This document shows positions 27,473 to 35,970 of a stretch of DNA of 64,000 bases, in pieces. Location of the stretch: positions 124,001 to 188,000 of the forward strand of contig NZ_QQGY01000002.1 in assembly GCF_003490595.1 (NCBI RefSeq), in the 5' to 3' direction. Numbering within the stretch: position 1 is the first letter of the stretch; the number at the start of each line of letters is the position of its first letter. Below the pieces are notes generated by a model. It was not told the DNA's origin. It searched no databases and saw nothing but the letters and a program-made list of their open reading frames with translations. A program made the translations under genes and the position numbers. This DNA comes from Haemophilus haemolyticus_L. Lineage in GTDB: Bacteria; Pseudomonadota; Gammaproteobacteria; Enterobacterales; Pasteurellaceae.

Positions 27473-28099
27473 ATGAAACTGGTTGAAGTAAAACACCCAC
27501 TTGTAAAACACAAACTAGGTGTGATGCGTGAAGCTGAGATTGATACAAAAAAATTCCGTGAACTAGCAACAGAAATCGGTAGCCTATTAACCTATGAAGC
27601 AACGTCTGATTTAGAAACTGAAAAAGTAACGATCAACGGTTGGAATGGCCCAGTAGAAATCGATCGAATTAAAGGTAAAAAAGTAACGGTTGTGCCAATT
27701 TTACGTGCAGGTTTAGGTATGATGGATGGTGTACTTGAACATGTACCAAGCGCACGTATCAGTGTAGTGGGTATCTACCGTAATGAAGAAACCCTTGAGC
27801 CAGTCCCTTATTTCCAAAAATTAGCCAGCGATTTAGAAGAACGTCTTGCAATTGTGGTGGATCCAATGCTTGCAACAGGCGGTTCTATGATTGCAACCCT
27901 CGATCTTTTAAAAGCAAAAGGTTGTAAACATATCAAAGTATTAGTATTAGTGGCTGCACCAGAAGGAATTAAAGCTCTTGAGGCTGCACATCCTGACATT
28001 GAACTTTACTGCGCTTCTATTGATAGCCATTTAAATGAACAAGGTTACATTATTCCGGGTCTTGGTGATGCGGGCGATAAAATTTTTGGGACAAAATAA
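27473..28099 (+). CDS. upp: Uracil phosphoribosyltransferase
   Basis: It converts uracil and PRPP to UMP. 208 residues, exactly the E. coli length, starting MKLVEVKHPLVKHKLG. PRPP loop VDPMLATGGSMIAT and the uracil-binding end YIIPGLGDAGDKIFGT are present. The ATG at 27473 is preceded by AGGAG with 7-base spacing; an in-frame GTG six bases earlier is too close to that site. A terminator separates it from uraA, which follows 104 bp later. Confidence 0.98.
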   Translation: MKLVEVKHPLVKHKLGVMREAEIDTKKFRELATEIGSLLTYEATSDLETEKVTINGWNGPVEIDRIKGKKVTVVPILRAGLGMMDGVLEHVPSARISVVGIYRNEETLEPVPYFQKLASDLEERLAIVVDPMLATGGSMIATLDLLKAKGCKHIKVLVLVAAPEGIKALEAAHPDIELYCASIDSHLNEQGYIIPGLGDAGDKIFGTK

Positions 28100-28110
28100 T
28101 CCCCAAAACA

Positions 28111-28135
28111 AGACGGCATTTAAGCCGTCTTTTTT
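28111..28135 (+). terminator. Terminator after upp
   Basis: Stem AGACGGC/GCCGTCT with 6-base loop followed by six T. Readthrough to uraA is possible because upp-uraA is a known unit in enterics. Confidence 0.85.
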
Positions 28136-28203
28136 CCGTGCGTGAAACACAAGAAAAACTGACCGCACTTTTTAAGTTAATTCAAACAGAGAGTTGAAAC
28201 TAA

Positions 28204-29448
28204 ATGACAAACCAAATCCCTCCTTCCCTAGCGGAAAATCAAAGCAAATTAAAACAATCTTTCGTTGGCCTACAAATGCTCTTCGTCGCATTTGGCGCGC
28301 TCGTTCTTGTACCATTAATTACAGGCCTTGATTCCAATACTGCATTATTAACCGCCGGCGTTGGCACTCTACTCTTCCAACTTTGCACTGGCAAACAAGT
28401 TCCTATTTTCTTGGCCTCATCTTTTGCCTTTATCGCACCGATTCAATATGGTGTTCAAACTTGGGGCATTGCGACCACTATGGGTGGTTTAGCATCCGCT
28501 GGGCTTGTATATCTAGCACTGAGCATGTTAGTAAAATTACGCGGAACAGAAGCGTTACAACGCATTTTCCCACCGATTGTAGTTGGCCCAGTAATTATTA
28601 TCATTGGTATGGGACTAGCCCCTGTGGCAGTTGATATGTCATTAGGCAAAAACAGTGCTTATGCATATAACGATGCGGTATTAGTTTCAATGGTAACGCT
28701 TCTTACTACTTTATCTGTGGCAGTATTTGCCAAAGGATTGATGAAACTCATCCCAATTATGTTTGGTATTACTGCGGGCTATATTTTATGTTTATTCCTA
28801 GGTTTAATTAATTTCCAACCAGTGATTGATGCGCCTTGGTTCAGCTTACCAAAATTAACTGCGCCTGAATTTAACCTAGAAGCTATTCTTTATATGTTAC
28901 CCATTGCCATTGCACCTGCAGTAGAACACGTGGGTGGCATCATGGCAATCAGCTCTGTGACAGGTAAAGACTTTTTAAAAAAACCAGGATTACACCGCAC
29001 TTTATTAGGCGATGGTTTAGCGACTGCAGCAGCATCTTTAGTGGGTGGCCCACCAAATACAACCTATGCGGAAGTAACTGGTGCCGTAATGTTAACCCGA
29101 AATTTCAATCCTAATATTATGACTTGGGCTGCGGTTTGGGCTATTGCTATTTCATTCTGTGGAAAAGTAGGCGCATTCCTATCAACGATTCCAACTATTG
29201 TAATGGGTGGAATTATGATGCTTGTTTTCGGTTCAATCGCAGTCGTGGGCATGAGCACCTTAATTCGTGGCAAAGTTGATGTTACCGAAGCACGTAATCT
29301 GTGTATTATTTCTGTCGTCATGACATTTGGTATCGGCAATATGTTTGTAGATGTGGGTAACGTATCACTAAAAGGTATCAGCTTGTGCGCGATTGTTGCT
29401 ATCATCTTAAACCTTGTTTTACCGAAAGCAAAAAATGAAGTAGAATAA
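28204..29448 (+). CDS. uraA: Uracil:proton symporter (NCS2 family)
   Basis: 414-residue inner-membrane uracil importer with about 14 helices. N-terminal QMLFVAFGALVLVPLITGL is typical of the UraA group; the substrate-site region AVEHVGGIMAISSVTGKDF and the following GGPPNTTYAEVTGAV are conserved NCS2 motifs. It works with Upp, whose gene is directly upstream: UraA imports uracil and Upp traps it as UMP. Uptake sequences at 28162 (intergenic) and 28994 (inside). Confidence 0.96.
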   Translation: MTNQIPPSLAENQSKLKQSFVGLQMLFVAFGALVLVPLITGLDSNTALLTAGVGTLLFQLCTGKQVPIFLASSFAFIAPIQYGVQTWGIATTMGGLASAGLVYLALSMLVKLRGTEALQRIFPPIVVGPVIIIIGMGLAPVAVDMSLGKNSAYAYNDAVLVSMVTLLTTLSVAVFAKGLMKLIPIMFGITAGYILCLFLGLINFQPVIDAPWFSLPKLTAPEFNLEAILYMLPIAIAPAVEHVGGIMAISSVTGKDFLKKPGLHRTLLGDGLATAAASLVGGPPNTTYAEVTGAVMLTRNFNPNIMTWAAVWAIAISFCGKVGAFLSTIPTIVMGGIMMLVFGSIAVVGMSTLIRGKVDVTEARNLCIISVVMTFGIGNMFVDVGNVSLKGISLCAIVAIILNLVLPKAKNEVE

Positions 29449-29458
29449 GATTCCTTTT

Positions 29459-29489
29459 AAAAGGGTTAAATACCAATTTAACCCTTTTT
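29459..29489 (+). terminator. Terminator after uraA
   Basis: Perfect 12-bp stem AAAAGGGTTAAA/TTTAACCCTTTT with a 6-base loop, followed by T-rich sequence, 10 bp after the uraA stop and about 30 bp before hda. Confidence 0.9.
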
Positions 29490-29519
29490 CTTACTTATAA
29501 TCTTGTAATACATAAATAT

Positions 29520-30215
29520 TTGAATAAGCAGCTTCCCTTACCCATTCATCAAATTGATGATGCAACATTAGAAAACTTTTACGGCGATAATAATCTTTTA
29601 TTGCTCGATTCTTTACGCAAAAATTCATCTGAATTAAAACAACAGTTTTTCTATATTTGGGGAAATAAAGGTTCTGGAAAAACTCACCTGCTTAGAGCAT
29701 TCACTAACGAATATTTAATCAATCAACGTACTGCTATTTATGTACCGCTCAGCAAATCTCAATATTTTTCTACCGCAGTTCTTGAAAATCTAGAACAGCA
29801 AGAATTAGTGTGTCTAGATGATGTACAAAGTGTGATCGGAAATGATGAATGGGAATTAGCTATTTTTGATCTCTTCAATCGAATTAAAGCGAGCGGAAAA
29901 ACGCTTTTGCTTATTAGTTCAGATAAATCGCCTTCCGCACTTTCTGTAAAATTGCCTGATTTAAACTCTCGCCTAACTTGGGGGGAAATTTATCAATTAA
30001 ATTCATTAACAGACGAACAAAAAATCAAAGTACTACAACTCGCAGCTTACCAACGAGGATTCCAATTATCTGACGAAACTGCAAATTTTTTACTTACACG
30101 ACTAGCGCGAGACATGCACACATTATTTGAAGCGCTTGATCTACTAGATAAAGCCTCGTTACAAGCACAACGAAATCTTACAATTCCTTTCGTTAAAGAA
30201 ATTTTAAATCTTTAA
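29520..30215 (+). CDS. hda: DnaA regulatory inactivator Hda
   Basis: DnaA-paralogous AAA+ protein that, with the DNA-loaded beta clamp, triggers hydrolysis of ATP bound to DnaA and prevents re-initiation. 231 residues. The N-terminus carries a clamp-binding motif (QLPLPI, compare QLSLPL in E. coli), then a P-loop GNKGSGKTH, Walker-B-like VCLDDVQSV and the conserved C-terminal IPFVKEIL. The start is a TTG (29520) without strong ribosome-binding site, which would keep expression low; no upstream ATG fits the family N-terminus. uraA-hda linkage matches enterics. Confidence 0.92.
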   Translation: MNKQLPLPIHQIDDATLENFYGDNNLLLLDSLRKNSSELKQQFFYIWGNKGSGKTHLLRAFTNEYLINQRTAIYVPLSKSQYFSTAVLENLEQQELVCLDDVQSVIGNDEWELAIFDLFNRIKASGKTLLLISSDKSPSALSVKLPDLNSRLTWGEIYQLNSLTDEQKIKVLQLAAYQRGFQLSDETANFLLTRLARDMHTLFEALDLLDKASLQAQRNLTIPFVKEILNL

Positions 30216-30218
30216 CAA

Positions 30219-30240
30219 AAAAGGCGCTAATGCGCCTTTT
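30219..30240. terminator. Bidirectional terminator between hda and yciH
   Basis: Perfect 9-bp stem AAAAGGCGC/GCGCCTTTT with TAAT loop, flanked by A and T runs, between convergent genes. Confidence 0.9.
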
Positions 30241-30243
30241 TAA

Positions 30244-30567
30244 TCATCCACCTGATAATTTAACGATAAACCCTTTTTGCTCTAACAATTGCTTGAGCAA
30301 ATCACGCTTTTCACCTTGAATCTCAATCATTCCATTTTTAACTGAACCGCCACATCCACAACGTTTTTTTAATTCAGCCGCTAATTTTTTCAATTCCTCA
30401 TCGGATAAATCTAAACCAGTTATAACGGATACGCCCGCACCTTTTCTACCACTCGTTTGTTTTTGGATACGTACAACACCGTCTCCTTTTGGGCGAACTA
30501 CAGAAGCCTTTTCCTCTTTAATTCGCCCCACATCTGTTGAATACACTAAAACAGAATTTGACATCAT
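30244..30567 (-). CDS. yciH: SUI1/eIF1-family translation factor YciH
   Basis: 107 residues of the bacterial SUI1 family. RPKGDGVVRIQKQTSGRKG and LKKRCGCGGSVKNG are diagnostic. In E. coli the homologue acts like eIF1 in initiation fidelity in vitro; physiological role is unclear. Two adjacent ATGs (30567 and 30564) could serve as start. It follows pyrF by 2 bp, the last gene of the ihfB-lapA-lapB-pyrF-yciH series. Confidence 0.93.
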   Translation of the reverse strand: MMSNSVLVYSTDVGRIKEEKASVVRPKGDGVVRIQKQTSGRKGAGVSVITGLDLSDEELKKLAAELKKRCGCGGSVKNGMIEIQGEKRDLLKQLLEQKGFIVKLSGG

Positions 30568-30569
30568 AA

Positions 30570-31262
30570 TTACCCAATAGATGCATTAATAGAACGGAGA
30601 ACCTCCGCAGGATTATCCGCTTGAGTTATTGGGCGTCCAATAACTAAATAATCTGAACCTGCACGAATTGCTGCAGTAGGCGTCATCACACGTCGTTGAT
30701 CACCAAAATCCGCTCCAATTGGACGAATACCTGGTGTCACCAATTTAAACTCTTCTCCACAAGCGTTACGTAAAATTTCAACTTCTTGAGGGGAGCAGAC
30801 TACACCATCTAAACCTGCTCGTTGGGTTAAATGAGCTAAGCGTAAAACTTGTTCCATTGGCGATGCATTAATCCCAATTTGTAATAAATCCAAATCTTCC
30901 ATACTGGTTAATACCGTCACAGCAATAAGCAATGGCGCATCTTTCCCATAAGGTTCAAGAATTCTCTTAGCTTCTTCCATCATTCGTAGCCCACCACTTG
31001 CGTGCAGATCTACCATCCATACACCCAAATCAGCTGCAGAACGGACCGCTCTTGCTACAGTATTTGGAATATCATGATATTTAAGATCTAAGAAAACATC
31101 GAAATTACGTTGATGTAATTGTTTTACAAAATTAATACCAAGTGTAGTAAACATTTCTTTACCCACTTTTAATCGACACAAACTCGGATCAATTTGATCA
31201 ACTAAAGCAAGAGCCTCTGCTTCTTTCTCATAGTCCAATGCCACAATAATTTTGCTTGTCAT
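30570..31262 (-). CDS. pyrF: Orotidine 5'-phosphate decarboxylase
   Basis: It forms UMP from OMP, the last step of de novo pyrimidine synthesis. 230 residues, TIM barrel. IIVALDYEKEAEAL at the N-terminus and the catalytic DLKYHDIPNTV (Asp-x-Lys-x-x-Asp) are intact; PGIRP and the phosphate-binding VIGRPI follow. It lies 23 bp after lapB on the same strand. The yciH start is 2 bp downstream. Confidence 0.98.
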   Translation of the reverse strand: MTSKIIVALDYEKEAEALALVDQIDPSLCRLKVGKEMFTTLGINFVKQLHQRNFDVFLDLKYHDIPNTVARAVRSAADLGVWMVDLHASGGLRMMEEAKRILEPYGKDAPLLIAVTVLTSMEDLDLLQIGINASPMEQVLRLAHLTQRAGLDGVVCSPQEVEILRNACGEEFKLVTPGIRPIGADFGDQRRVMTPTAAIRAGSDYLVIGRPITQADNPAEVLRSINASIG

Positions 31263-31285
31263 AATGTTACCTCGCTGAGTATCAA

Positions 31286-32476
31286 TTAATTATGTTCTTG
31301 ACTTGAAACTGGTTTAATACTTTCCCATTGACGGCAAGATGGGCAATTCCACAATAGCTTATGGATTTGATAACCACAATTTGTACAACGATAAGCCGAT
31401 GTTTGCTTAATTCTTTCACCAACCATTTTATGTAATAAAATTAGGCTTTCTTTTCCCCGCCCTTCTTCTGCATCATCAATTTGATACTGCATAAAACGAT
31501 GGAAAATTAAAGTACTTGGCTTTTTCGTGAGTTGCTGATAAAGCTTAGCTTGAGCAGCAGACTTTCCATCTTTTTCTTCAATTAATTTAACCAAAGCTAG
31601 CTCTACTTCATCATTATTAGTAATTTGGCCAGCACGAATTAGGAATAACTCAAAGTTATCTAACTGATTTAATTCTTCATAACAATGTTTTAAAGGTGAC
31701 AGAATTTCACCCGTATAATCTGGATTTTGCTCTAAAACATTTTCTAGTATTTTTGCAGCTTGTTGATATTGTTCTTCAAGCATTTCTAAATTTGCGAGTA
31801 ATAAAGAAGCGCGAACACAAGTAGGAGAAACCGACAAAGCTTTTTGTAAAACACTGCGTTTTTCAACCGCACTTTCAGGCTCTAAACTTTGTGAATATTC
31901 ACAATAACATTGCGCAAGTTCAATATTATTCTCTTGTGGTTTTATTTTAGCGAGTTTTTCAGCAATATTAACCGCTTTTTTCCATTCTTTAGTTTTTTGA
32001 TAAATCAGTAAAAGTTGCTGTAAAGCATTTTCTGCAAATTCAGGTTCATCCACTAGTAAAATATAAAGATTTTCAGCTCGGTCAAAAAAACCAACCACCA
32101 TAAAATCTCTAGCAAGCTGTTGCTTTGCGAGTAATTTTTGCTCAAATGTATAATTAGGACTAAGGTCTAAAGCTTGGTGAATACGCAATGCACGATCAAC
32201 TTCGCCTCTAGAGCGGAATAGATTACCAAGTGTAAGCTCAGCTTCAAATTGGGAGTGACTTTCGATTTCATTTTCAGTTTCTTGCTTCTGAAGCATGTCT
32301 AAAAACAAATCTACAGCTTTATCGGTTTGATTGGAAAGTAAGAAGTTTACCCCCGTAACATAATCTCGGGAGAGTTTATTACTAATATCATCTTGATCTT
32401 TCTTTGCACTACGCTGCCCCATGTACCAACCATAGGCTGCAGCAATAGGCAATAGTAGAAAGAGTAATTCTAGCAT
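31286..32476 (-). CDS. lapB: Lipopolysaccharide assembly protein LapB
   Basis: 396 residues: one N-terminal membrane helix, a long cytoplasmic tetratricopeptide-repeat array (about 35-350) and a C-terminal rubredoxin-like metal site (CTNCGYQIHKLLWNCPSC). In E. coli LapB recruits LpxC to FtsH for proteolysis and so balances LPS with phospholipid synthesis. Its ATG shares a base with the lapA stop (TGATG), so translation is coupled. An uptake sequence is inside (31866-31874). Confidence 0.95.
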   Translation of the reverse strand: MLELLFLLLPIAAAYGWYMGQRSAKKDQDDISNKLSRDYVTGVNFLLSNQTDKAVDLFLDMLQKQETENEIESHSQFEAELTLGNLFRSRGEVDRALRIHQALDLSPNYTFEQKLLAKQQLARDFMVVGFFDRAENLYILLVDEPEFAENALQQLLLIYQKTKEWKKAVNIAEKLAKIKPQENNIELAQCYCEYSQSLEPESAVEKRSVLQKALSVSPTCVRASLLLANLEMLEEQYQQAAKILENVLEQNPDYTGEILSPLKHCYEELNQLDNFELFLIRAGQITNNDEVELALVKLIEEKDGKSAAQAKLYQQLTKKPSTLIFHRFMQYQIDDAEEGRGKESLILLHKMVGERIKQTSAYRCTNCGYQIHKLLWNCPSCRQWESIKPVSSQEHN

Positions 32477-32769
32477 CAGGCGACCTTATCGCGCACAGTA
32501 GTCAACTCGTTGATTTGTAAAGTTTGGCGCTTAACTTGGCGAGCTAATGCCATATTTTTAAGTTTTAACTTAAGATAGAAAAAAGCAGTGATTAACCAGC
32601 CAAGAATCAAACCTAATCCAAATAAAATAGCAACAAGAGTGGATAGTTGGAGCTGGCTTTCCGCCACAATATAATTAAATGTAATAACTTGATCGTTATT
32701 TGCCCCAATGGTAATTGCAACCAACACGATAGCAATAAAAATAACAATACCTAAAATATATTTAATCAT
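32476..32769 (-). CDS. lapA: Lipopolysaccharide assembly protein LapA
   Basis: 97-residue inner-membrane protein of the LapA (YciS, DUF1049) family: two hydrophobic helices (about 3-22 and 42-66) and a basic amphipathic cytoplasmic tail (LKLKLKNMALARQVKRQ). It functions with LapB. The stop overlaps lapB by one base; ihfB lies 80 bp upstream. Confidence 0.93.
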   Translation of the reverse strand: MIKYILGIVIFIAIVLVAITIGANNDQVITFNYIVAESQLQLSTLVAILFGLGLILGWLITAFFYLKLKLKNMALARQVKRQTLQINELTTVRDKVA

Positions 32770-32849
32770 AACATTTCCTTAAAATATGGCTTTTTTAAAT
32801 AATGGCAAACGTTGTAGTTTAAAAGGCATATTCGTGCATTTTAATTTTA

Positions 32850-33131
32850 TTAATAAATATCTACACGCTCTTTTAATTCTTTACCAGGCTTAAAGTGCGG
32901 TACAGATTTAGCTTCTAATTTAACAGAATCACCCGTTTTGGGATTACGCCCTAAACGAGGATTACGATAATGCAGTGAAAAACTTCCAAATCCTCTCAAC
33001 TCAACACGATCGCCATTTTCAAGAGATTGAGAAATAAACTCCAAAATATCTTTTACCATATTTTCGATTTCTTTTACGGGTAAAGTCGGATGTTTCGCTA
33101 ATAATTTTTCTATAAGTTCTGACTTAGTCAT
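32850..33131 (-). CDS. ihfB: Integration host factor subunit beta
   Basis: Sequence-specific DNA-bending protein acting as a heterodimer with IhfA in transcription, replication and recombination. 93 residues, HU/IHF fold, with the DNA-contacting arm around NPRLGRNPKTGDSVKL and the motif GFGSFSL. I chose the ATG at 33131 (MTKSELIEKL), preceded by GGGAGAG; an upstream in-frame ATG at 33158 would sit before that site. The order rpsA-ihfB is as in E. coli. Uptake sequence at 32893. Confidence 0.97.
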   Translation of the reverse strand: MTKSELIEKLLAKHPTLPVKEIENMVKDILEFISQSLENGDRVELRGFGSFSLHYRNPRLGRNPKTGDSVKLEAKSVPHFKPGKELKERVDIY

Positions 33132-33166
33132 CGTCTTCTCTCCCTTAATATTATTCAAATTAAGAT

Positions 33167-33203
33167 TTATTGCTAATACATTATTTCAATGTATTAGCAA
33201 TAA
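33167..33203. repeat. Perfect 16-bp inverted repeat between rpsA and ihfB
   Basis: TTATTGCTAATACATT (33167-33182), five-base spacer, then its exact complement AATGTATTAGCAATAA (33188-33203). It lies 36 bases upstream of the ihfB start and 10 bases beyond the rpsA terminator stem. It is A+T-rich without a T-run, so it is not an ordinary terminator. Confidence 0.8.
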
Positions 33204-33213
33204 GCCCTAAAAA

Positions 33214-33239
33214 TAAGGCTGGACATGAGCCCAGCCTTA
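33214..33239 (-). terminator. Terminator downstream of rpsA
   Basis: 9-bp stem TAAGGCTGG/CCAGCCTTA with an 8-base loop; on the minus strand it is followed by TTTTTA. It lies 13 bp after the rpsA stop. Confidence 0.82.
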
Positions 33240-33252
33240 CTACGTGAATTAA

Positions 33253-34902
33253 TTATTCACCTTTAGCTGCTTTGAAAGCTTCAGCCATTGCGTTTGGAAT
33301 AGCAACTTCTTCTTGTTTGTTATTCACATTTGCAACTGCAGCAGCTTCTTCAGCTTGATCTTTTGCTTTCACTGATAAGTGAACGATACGAGATTTACGA
33401 TCTACACCAGTGTATTTAGCTTCAACCACATCACCTGCAGCAACTTCATTTGTTAAATCAGCTGCGCGGATATAACCTTCAACGCCGCCCGCTAATTCAA
33501 CTTTAGCACCTTTTGCATCTGCTTCAACTACTGTTGCAGATACTACAGCGCCTTTTTTATTGATCGCTACGAAGTTATTGAATGGATCTTCTTCAAGTTG
33601 TTTGATACCTAAAGAGATACGTTCTTTCACTGCATCAACAGCTAATACTACTGCAGAAACTTCGTCACCTTTTTTGTAGTTACGAACTGCTTCTTCACCT
33701 GATACATTCCAAGAAATATCAGATAAGTGAACTAAACCATCGATACCACCTTCAAGACCGATGAAGATACCGAAATCAGTGATAGACTTGATTTTACCCG
33801 TTACTTTATCGCCTTTATTGTGAGTTTCAGCAAATTGAGTCCATGGGTTAGCTTTACATTGTTTTAAGCCTAAAGAAATACGACGACGTTCTTCATCAAT
33901 TTCTAATACCATTACTTCTACAGTATCGCCTAAGCTAACAACTTTAGATGGGTGGATATTTTTGTTAGTCCAATCCATTTCAGAAACGTGAACTAAACCT
34001 TCAACGCCATCTAAGATCTCAACGAAACAACCATAGTCTGTTAAGTTAGTTACTTTACCAGTTAATTTGCTGTTTACAGGGTGATTTTCAGCAATTGCAG
34101 CCCATGGATCTTGGCCTAATTGTTTTAAGCCTAAAGATACACGAGTACGATCTTTATCAAATTTTAATACTTTAACAGTAACTTCATCGCCAACATTCAC
34201 GATTTCGCTTGGATGTTTAACACGTTTCCAAGCCATATCTGTGATATGTAATAAACCGTCAACACCACCAAGATCAACGAATGCACCGTACTCAGTTAAG
34301 TTTTTAACGATACCTTTAACTTCTGAACCTTCAACAAGATTTTCTAATACTTGTTCACGTTCTTGGCTGTTTTCAGATTCAATCACTGCACGACGAGAAA
34401 CAACAACGTTGTTACGTTTTTGATCTAATTTGATTACTTTGAATTCTAATTCTTTACCAAGTAAGTGATCTGCTTCACGCGCTGGACGAGTATCAACTAA
34501 AGAACCTGGTAAGAATGCACGAACACCGTTTAACTCAACTGTGAAGCCACCTTTCACTTTGCCGTTGATTAAACCGATAACGGTCGCTTTTTCTTCGTAA
34601 GCTTTTTCTAATTCAATCCAAGATTCGTGACGAACAGCTTTCTCACGAGAAAGTTTAGTTTCACCGAAACCATCTTCAACTGCATCTAATGCAACATTTA
34701 CAGTATCGCCAACTTGGATTTCAAGTTCGCCTTGTGCATTTAAGAATTCAGCAACTGGGATTGCAGACTCAGATTTTAAACCTGCATCAACAAGCACAAA
34801 GCCTTTTTGGATAGCTACTACAGTACCGCTAACGATTGAACCTTGACGAGTTTCAAGGCCTTTTAATGATTCTTCAAAAAGTTGAGCAAAAGATTCTGAC
34901 AT
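33253..34902 (-). CDS. rpsA: 30S ribosomal protein S1
   Basis: mRNA-binding ribosomal protein needed for initiation on most messages. 549 residues (E. coli 557) with six S1/OB-fold repeats; repeats 3-6 are most regular, each containing a G-x-FV/I-x-L...GLVH-S motif (VDLGGVDGLLHITD, VEILDGVEGLVHVSE, IGLEGGIDGLVHLSD). The gene contains no uptake sequence in 1.65 kb. It follows cmk by 96 bp, as in E. coli; the leader is a likely site of S1 autoregulation, which the sequence alone does not prove. Confidence 0.99.
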   Translation of the reverse strand: MSESFAQLFEESLKGLETRQGSIVSGTVVAIQKGFVLVDAGLKSESAIPVAEFLNAQGELEIQVGDTVNVALDAVEDGFGETKLSREKAVRHESWIELEKAYEEKATVIGLINGKVKGGFTVELNGVRAFLPGSLVDTRPAREADHLLGKELEFKVIKLDQKRNNVVVSRRAVIESENSQEREQVLENLVEGSEVKGIVKNLTEYGAFVDLGGVDGLLHITDMAWKRVKHPSEIVNVGDEVTVKVLKFDKDRTRVSLGLKQLGQDPWAAIAENHPVNSKLTGKVTNLTDYGCFVEILDGVEGLVHVSEMDWTNKNIHPSKVVSLGDTVEVMVLEIDEERRRISLGLKQCKANPWTQFAETHNKGDKVTGKIKSITDFGIFIGLEGGIDGLVHLSDISWNVSGEEAVRNYKKGDEVSAVVLAVDAVKERISLGIKQLEEDPFNNFVAINKKGAVVSATVVEADAKGAKVELAGGVEGYIRAADLTNEVAAGDVVEAKYTGVDRKSRIVHLSVKAKDQAEEAAAVANVNNKQEEVAIPNAMAEAFKAAKGE

Positions 34903-34998
34903 ATAAATAATCTTCTTAATTTAAGTTAATAACATCCACATTAAAATCCATAAAATGCGGGGTTGAGGATAAATGCTTATTCTTCCTTGAACAAACAG

Positions 34999-35676
34999 TT
35001 AAATCGAAACTGACACCTTTTCTTGAATATAAGCTAACGCCTGATCAATAACTTCATCAATACTCAACGTTGTGCTATCCAATAATAAAGCATCATCAGC
35101 CGGTTTTAGAGGCGCGACCTCTCGATTTCTATCACGAAAATCACGCTCTTTTATCTCGGCTAAAATCTGCTCAAAGTTACCATTTATTCCTTTATTTTGC
35201 AACTGTTTATAGCGTCTTTTTGCACGCTCTTCAGCACTCGCATCTAAAAATAACTTCACTTGAGCATTCGGGAATACTACAGTCCCCATATCTCTACCAT
35301 CAGCAATTAATCCATCATTTTTCGCAAAATCTTGCTGAAGTTGTAGCAAAGCTGACCGCACTTCTGGAAACACAGCTACTTTAGATGCGGCATCAGCGAC
35401 TTCTTGAGTGCGAATTAAATGGCTTACATTCATGCCAGCAAGCAAAATATTCACCTCGCCATTTTGAGGAATAAATTGAATATCTAAATGACGAGCTAAT
35501 TCGGCTAACGCCAATTCATTTGTTAAATCAGTTTTACGTTGTAATGCAGCTAATGCTGTAACGCGATAAATTGCTCCACTATCCAATAACGCATAACCTA
35601 GCTTTTCTGCCAAAGCGTAACAAAGCGTACCTTTCCCGGCACCGCTAGGACCATCAACGGTAATAATCGTTCCCAT
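34999..35676 (-). CDS. cmk: Cytidylate kinase
   Basis: It phosphorylates CMP and dCMP using ATP. 225 residues; P-loop GPSGAGKGT at residues 8-16, the CMP-specific insert and DGRDMGTVVFP. First gene of the minus-strand cluster cmk-rpsA-ihfB-lapAB-pyrF-yciH. An uptake sequence lies inside (35355-35363). Confidence 0.97.
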   Translation of the reverse strand: MGTIITVDGPSGAGKGTLCYALAEKLGYALLDSGAIYRVTALAALQRKTDLTNELALAELARHLDIQFIPQNGEVNILLAGMNVSHLIRTQEVADAASKVAVFPEVRSALLQLQQDFAKNDGLIADGRDMGTVVFPNAQVKLFLDASAEERAKRRYKQLQNKGINGNFEQILAEIKERDFRDRNREVAPLKPADDALLLDSTTLSIDEVIDQALAYIQEKVSVSI

Positions 35677-35709
35677 ATAACTTATCCTTTACTTATCAAA
35701 AGTTGACGT

Positions 35710-35715
35710 ATTATA
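35710..35715 (-). promoter_or_regulatory. Possible -10 element for cmk
   Basis: A perfect minus-strand TATAAT lies 34 bases upstream of the cmk ATG. The -35 candidate at normal spacing is poor (TAGCGA), so this is tentative. Confidence 0.4.
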
Positions 35716-35906
35716 GAGATAAACACTCTATTTCGCTATTGCCACCTTTCAAACTTAACTCAAGATCCATTAACAAAGAATAAAAAAATAACAAACACGC
35801 ACCTATAAGCTTTTTTAGTTAAGGAGCTACTCTACTTATCCTCCACCTTTTAAAATTAATTTTTTTCATTTTTTCGCGGTTTTATATTAATTTTAATAAA
35901 AAACCA

Positions 35907-35948
35907 TTGAGTTTTACAAAATATAATAAGATAATGAGAATCTTTCTC
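35907..35948 (+). promoter_or_regulatory. hup promoter with overlapping Fur-type operator
   Basis: TTGAGT (35907-35912), 17-bp spacer and GATAAT (35930-35935) form a good sigma-70 promoter. The 19-bp GATAATGAGAATCTTTCTC (35930-35948) matches the Fur consensus GATAATGATAATCATTATC at most positions and begins on the -10 element. Iron-replete repression is the expected behaviour. Confidence 0.75.
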
Positions 35949-35970
35949 AAAAAAACAATAAGGATATGTA

